A DNA stretch of 64,000 nt, taken from assembly GCF_048544455.1 (NCBI RefSeq), contig NC_133538.1, positions 720,658 through 784,657 on the forward strand, in the 5' to 3' direction. Positions 63,946 through 64,000 of this stretch are shown here, piece after piece. The position numbers and the translations under genes were made by a program. Every line of letters starts with the position of its first letter. Position 1 is the first letter of the stretch. The notes beneath the pieces were generated by a model. It saw only the letters and a program-made list of their open reading frames with translations, was not told the origin of the DNA and ran no database searches. The stretch comes from Silene latifolia (taxonomy: Eukaryota; Streptophyta; Magnoliopsida; Caryophyllales; Caryophyllaceae).

Positions 63946-64000
63946 CTTCTCTCATGAAGCAAAGGGTGAACATATATATGTAAGAGAGAAAGAAAAATAG

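Larger units (their letters stand above)
62232..64000 (-). mobile_element. Element L: Athila-like, minus strand, 3' end
   Basis: On the minus strand this is the 3' non-coding region (64000 to 63716) and the 3' LTR (63715 to 62232) of a relative of G. The GTGAGAGTCC box, hairpin and purine tract are all present. The element continues to the right of the window. Confidence 0.88.

Overview
This window is repeat-dense nuclear DNA from a flowering plant, almost certainly a eudicot. It is built almost entirely of long-terminal-repeat (LTR) retrotransposons inserted into one another. I see no host protein-coding gene, rRNA, tRNA gene or CRISPR array. The evidence for a plant is the set of Athila-like Ty3/gypsy elements primed by tRNA-Asp (tggcgccgttgccgggga), Tat/Retand-like Ty3/gypsy elements with 3.3-3.4 kb LTRs, a Tekay/Del-like chromovirus end and a Ty1/copia element. 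The species cannot be fixed from the sequence; Caryophyllales is only a guess.

Layout. The left two thirds is a nest about six levels deep. Copia element I (48144-51924, minus) is interrupted by Athila-like H (45703-48143, minus). H is interrupted by G (43335-45702, plus), G by F (39376-43334, minus), and F by B (plus). B lies in four pieces: 1-2371, 12882-14058, 26107-29637 and 38121-39375. Three elements sit inside B. A (2372-12881) is an Athila-like element with pol and target duplication ATTAG. C (14059-26106) is Tat-like with gag only and duplication CTGTT. D (29638-38120) is Athila-like with gag-protease only, duplication GGATG, and lies inside B's 3' LTR. The right third is a second nest: L (62232-64000, minus) in K (59077-62231, plus), K in J (55115-59076, Tat-like, minus), and J in chromovirus-like sequence M (about 53551-55114). 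51925-53550 is unassigned.

Coding content is mostly decayed. D is best preserved: its gag and protease frames are continuous apart from one TGA. A has all domains in order (gag, protease, RT, RNase H, integrase) but with several frameshifts and stops. B has an ATHILA ORF-1/env-like reading frame split by C. The two youngest-looking insertions, C and D (LTR pairs about 99% identical by eye), both lack reverse transcriptase and integrase and must have been moved in trans.

The strongest unexplained signal is a lattice of self-complementary words around TCGATCGA. About 130 copies occur in A, B, D, F, G, L and also in the unrelated M. They come in pairs 20-23 bp apart, usually repeated every 51 bp. 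Within one element the same word and spacing recur at three places: the LTR upstream of TATA, the gag-protease linker (coding), and a leader after the coding region. Where protein coding does not constrain them, the arms beside the paired words are complementary to each other and co-vary, which points to arrays of hairpins. D uses GTCGATCGAC instead of CTCGATCGAG at all three of its sites. K has a CCGG-based counterpart. Further covarying hairpins sit beside each polypurine tract and twice in the 3' region of the Tat-like elements.
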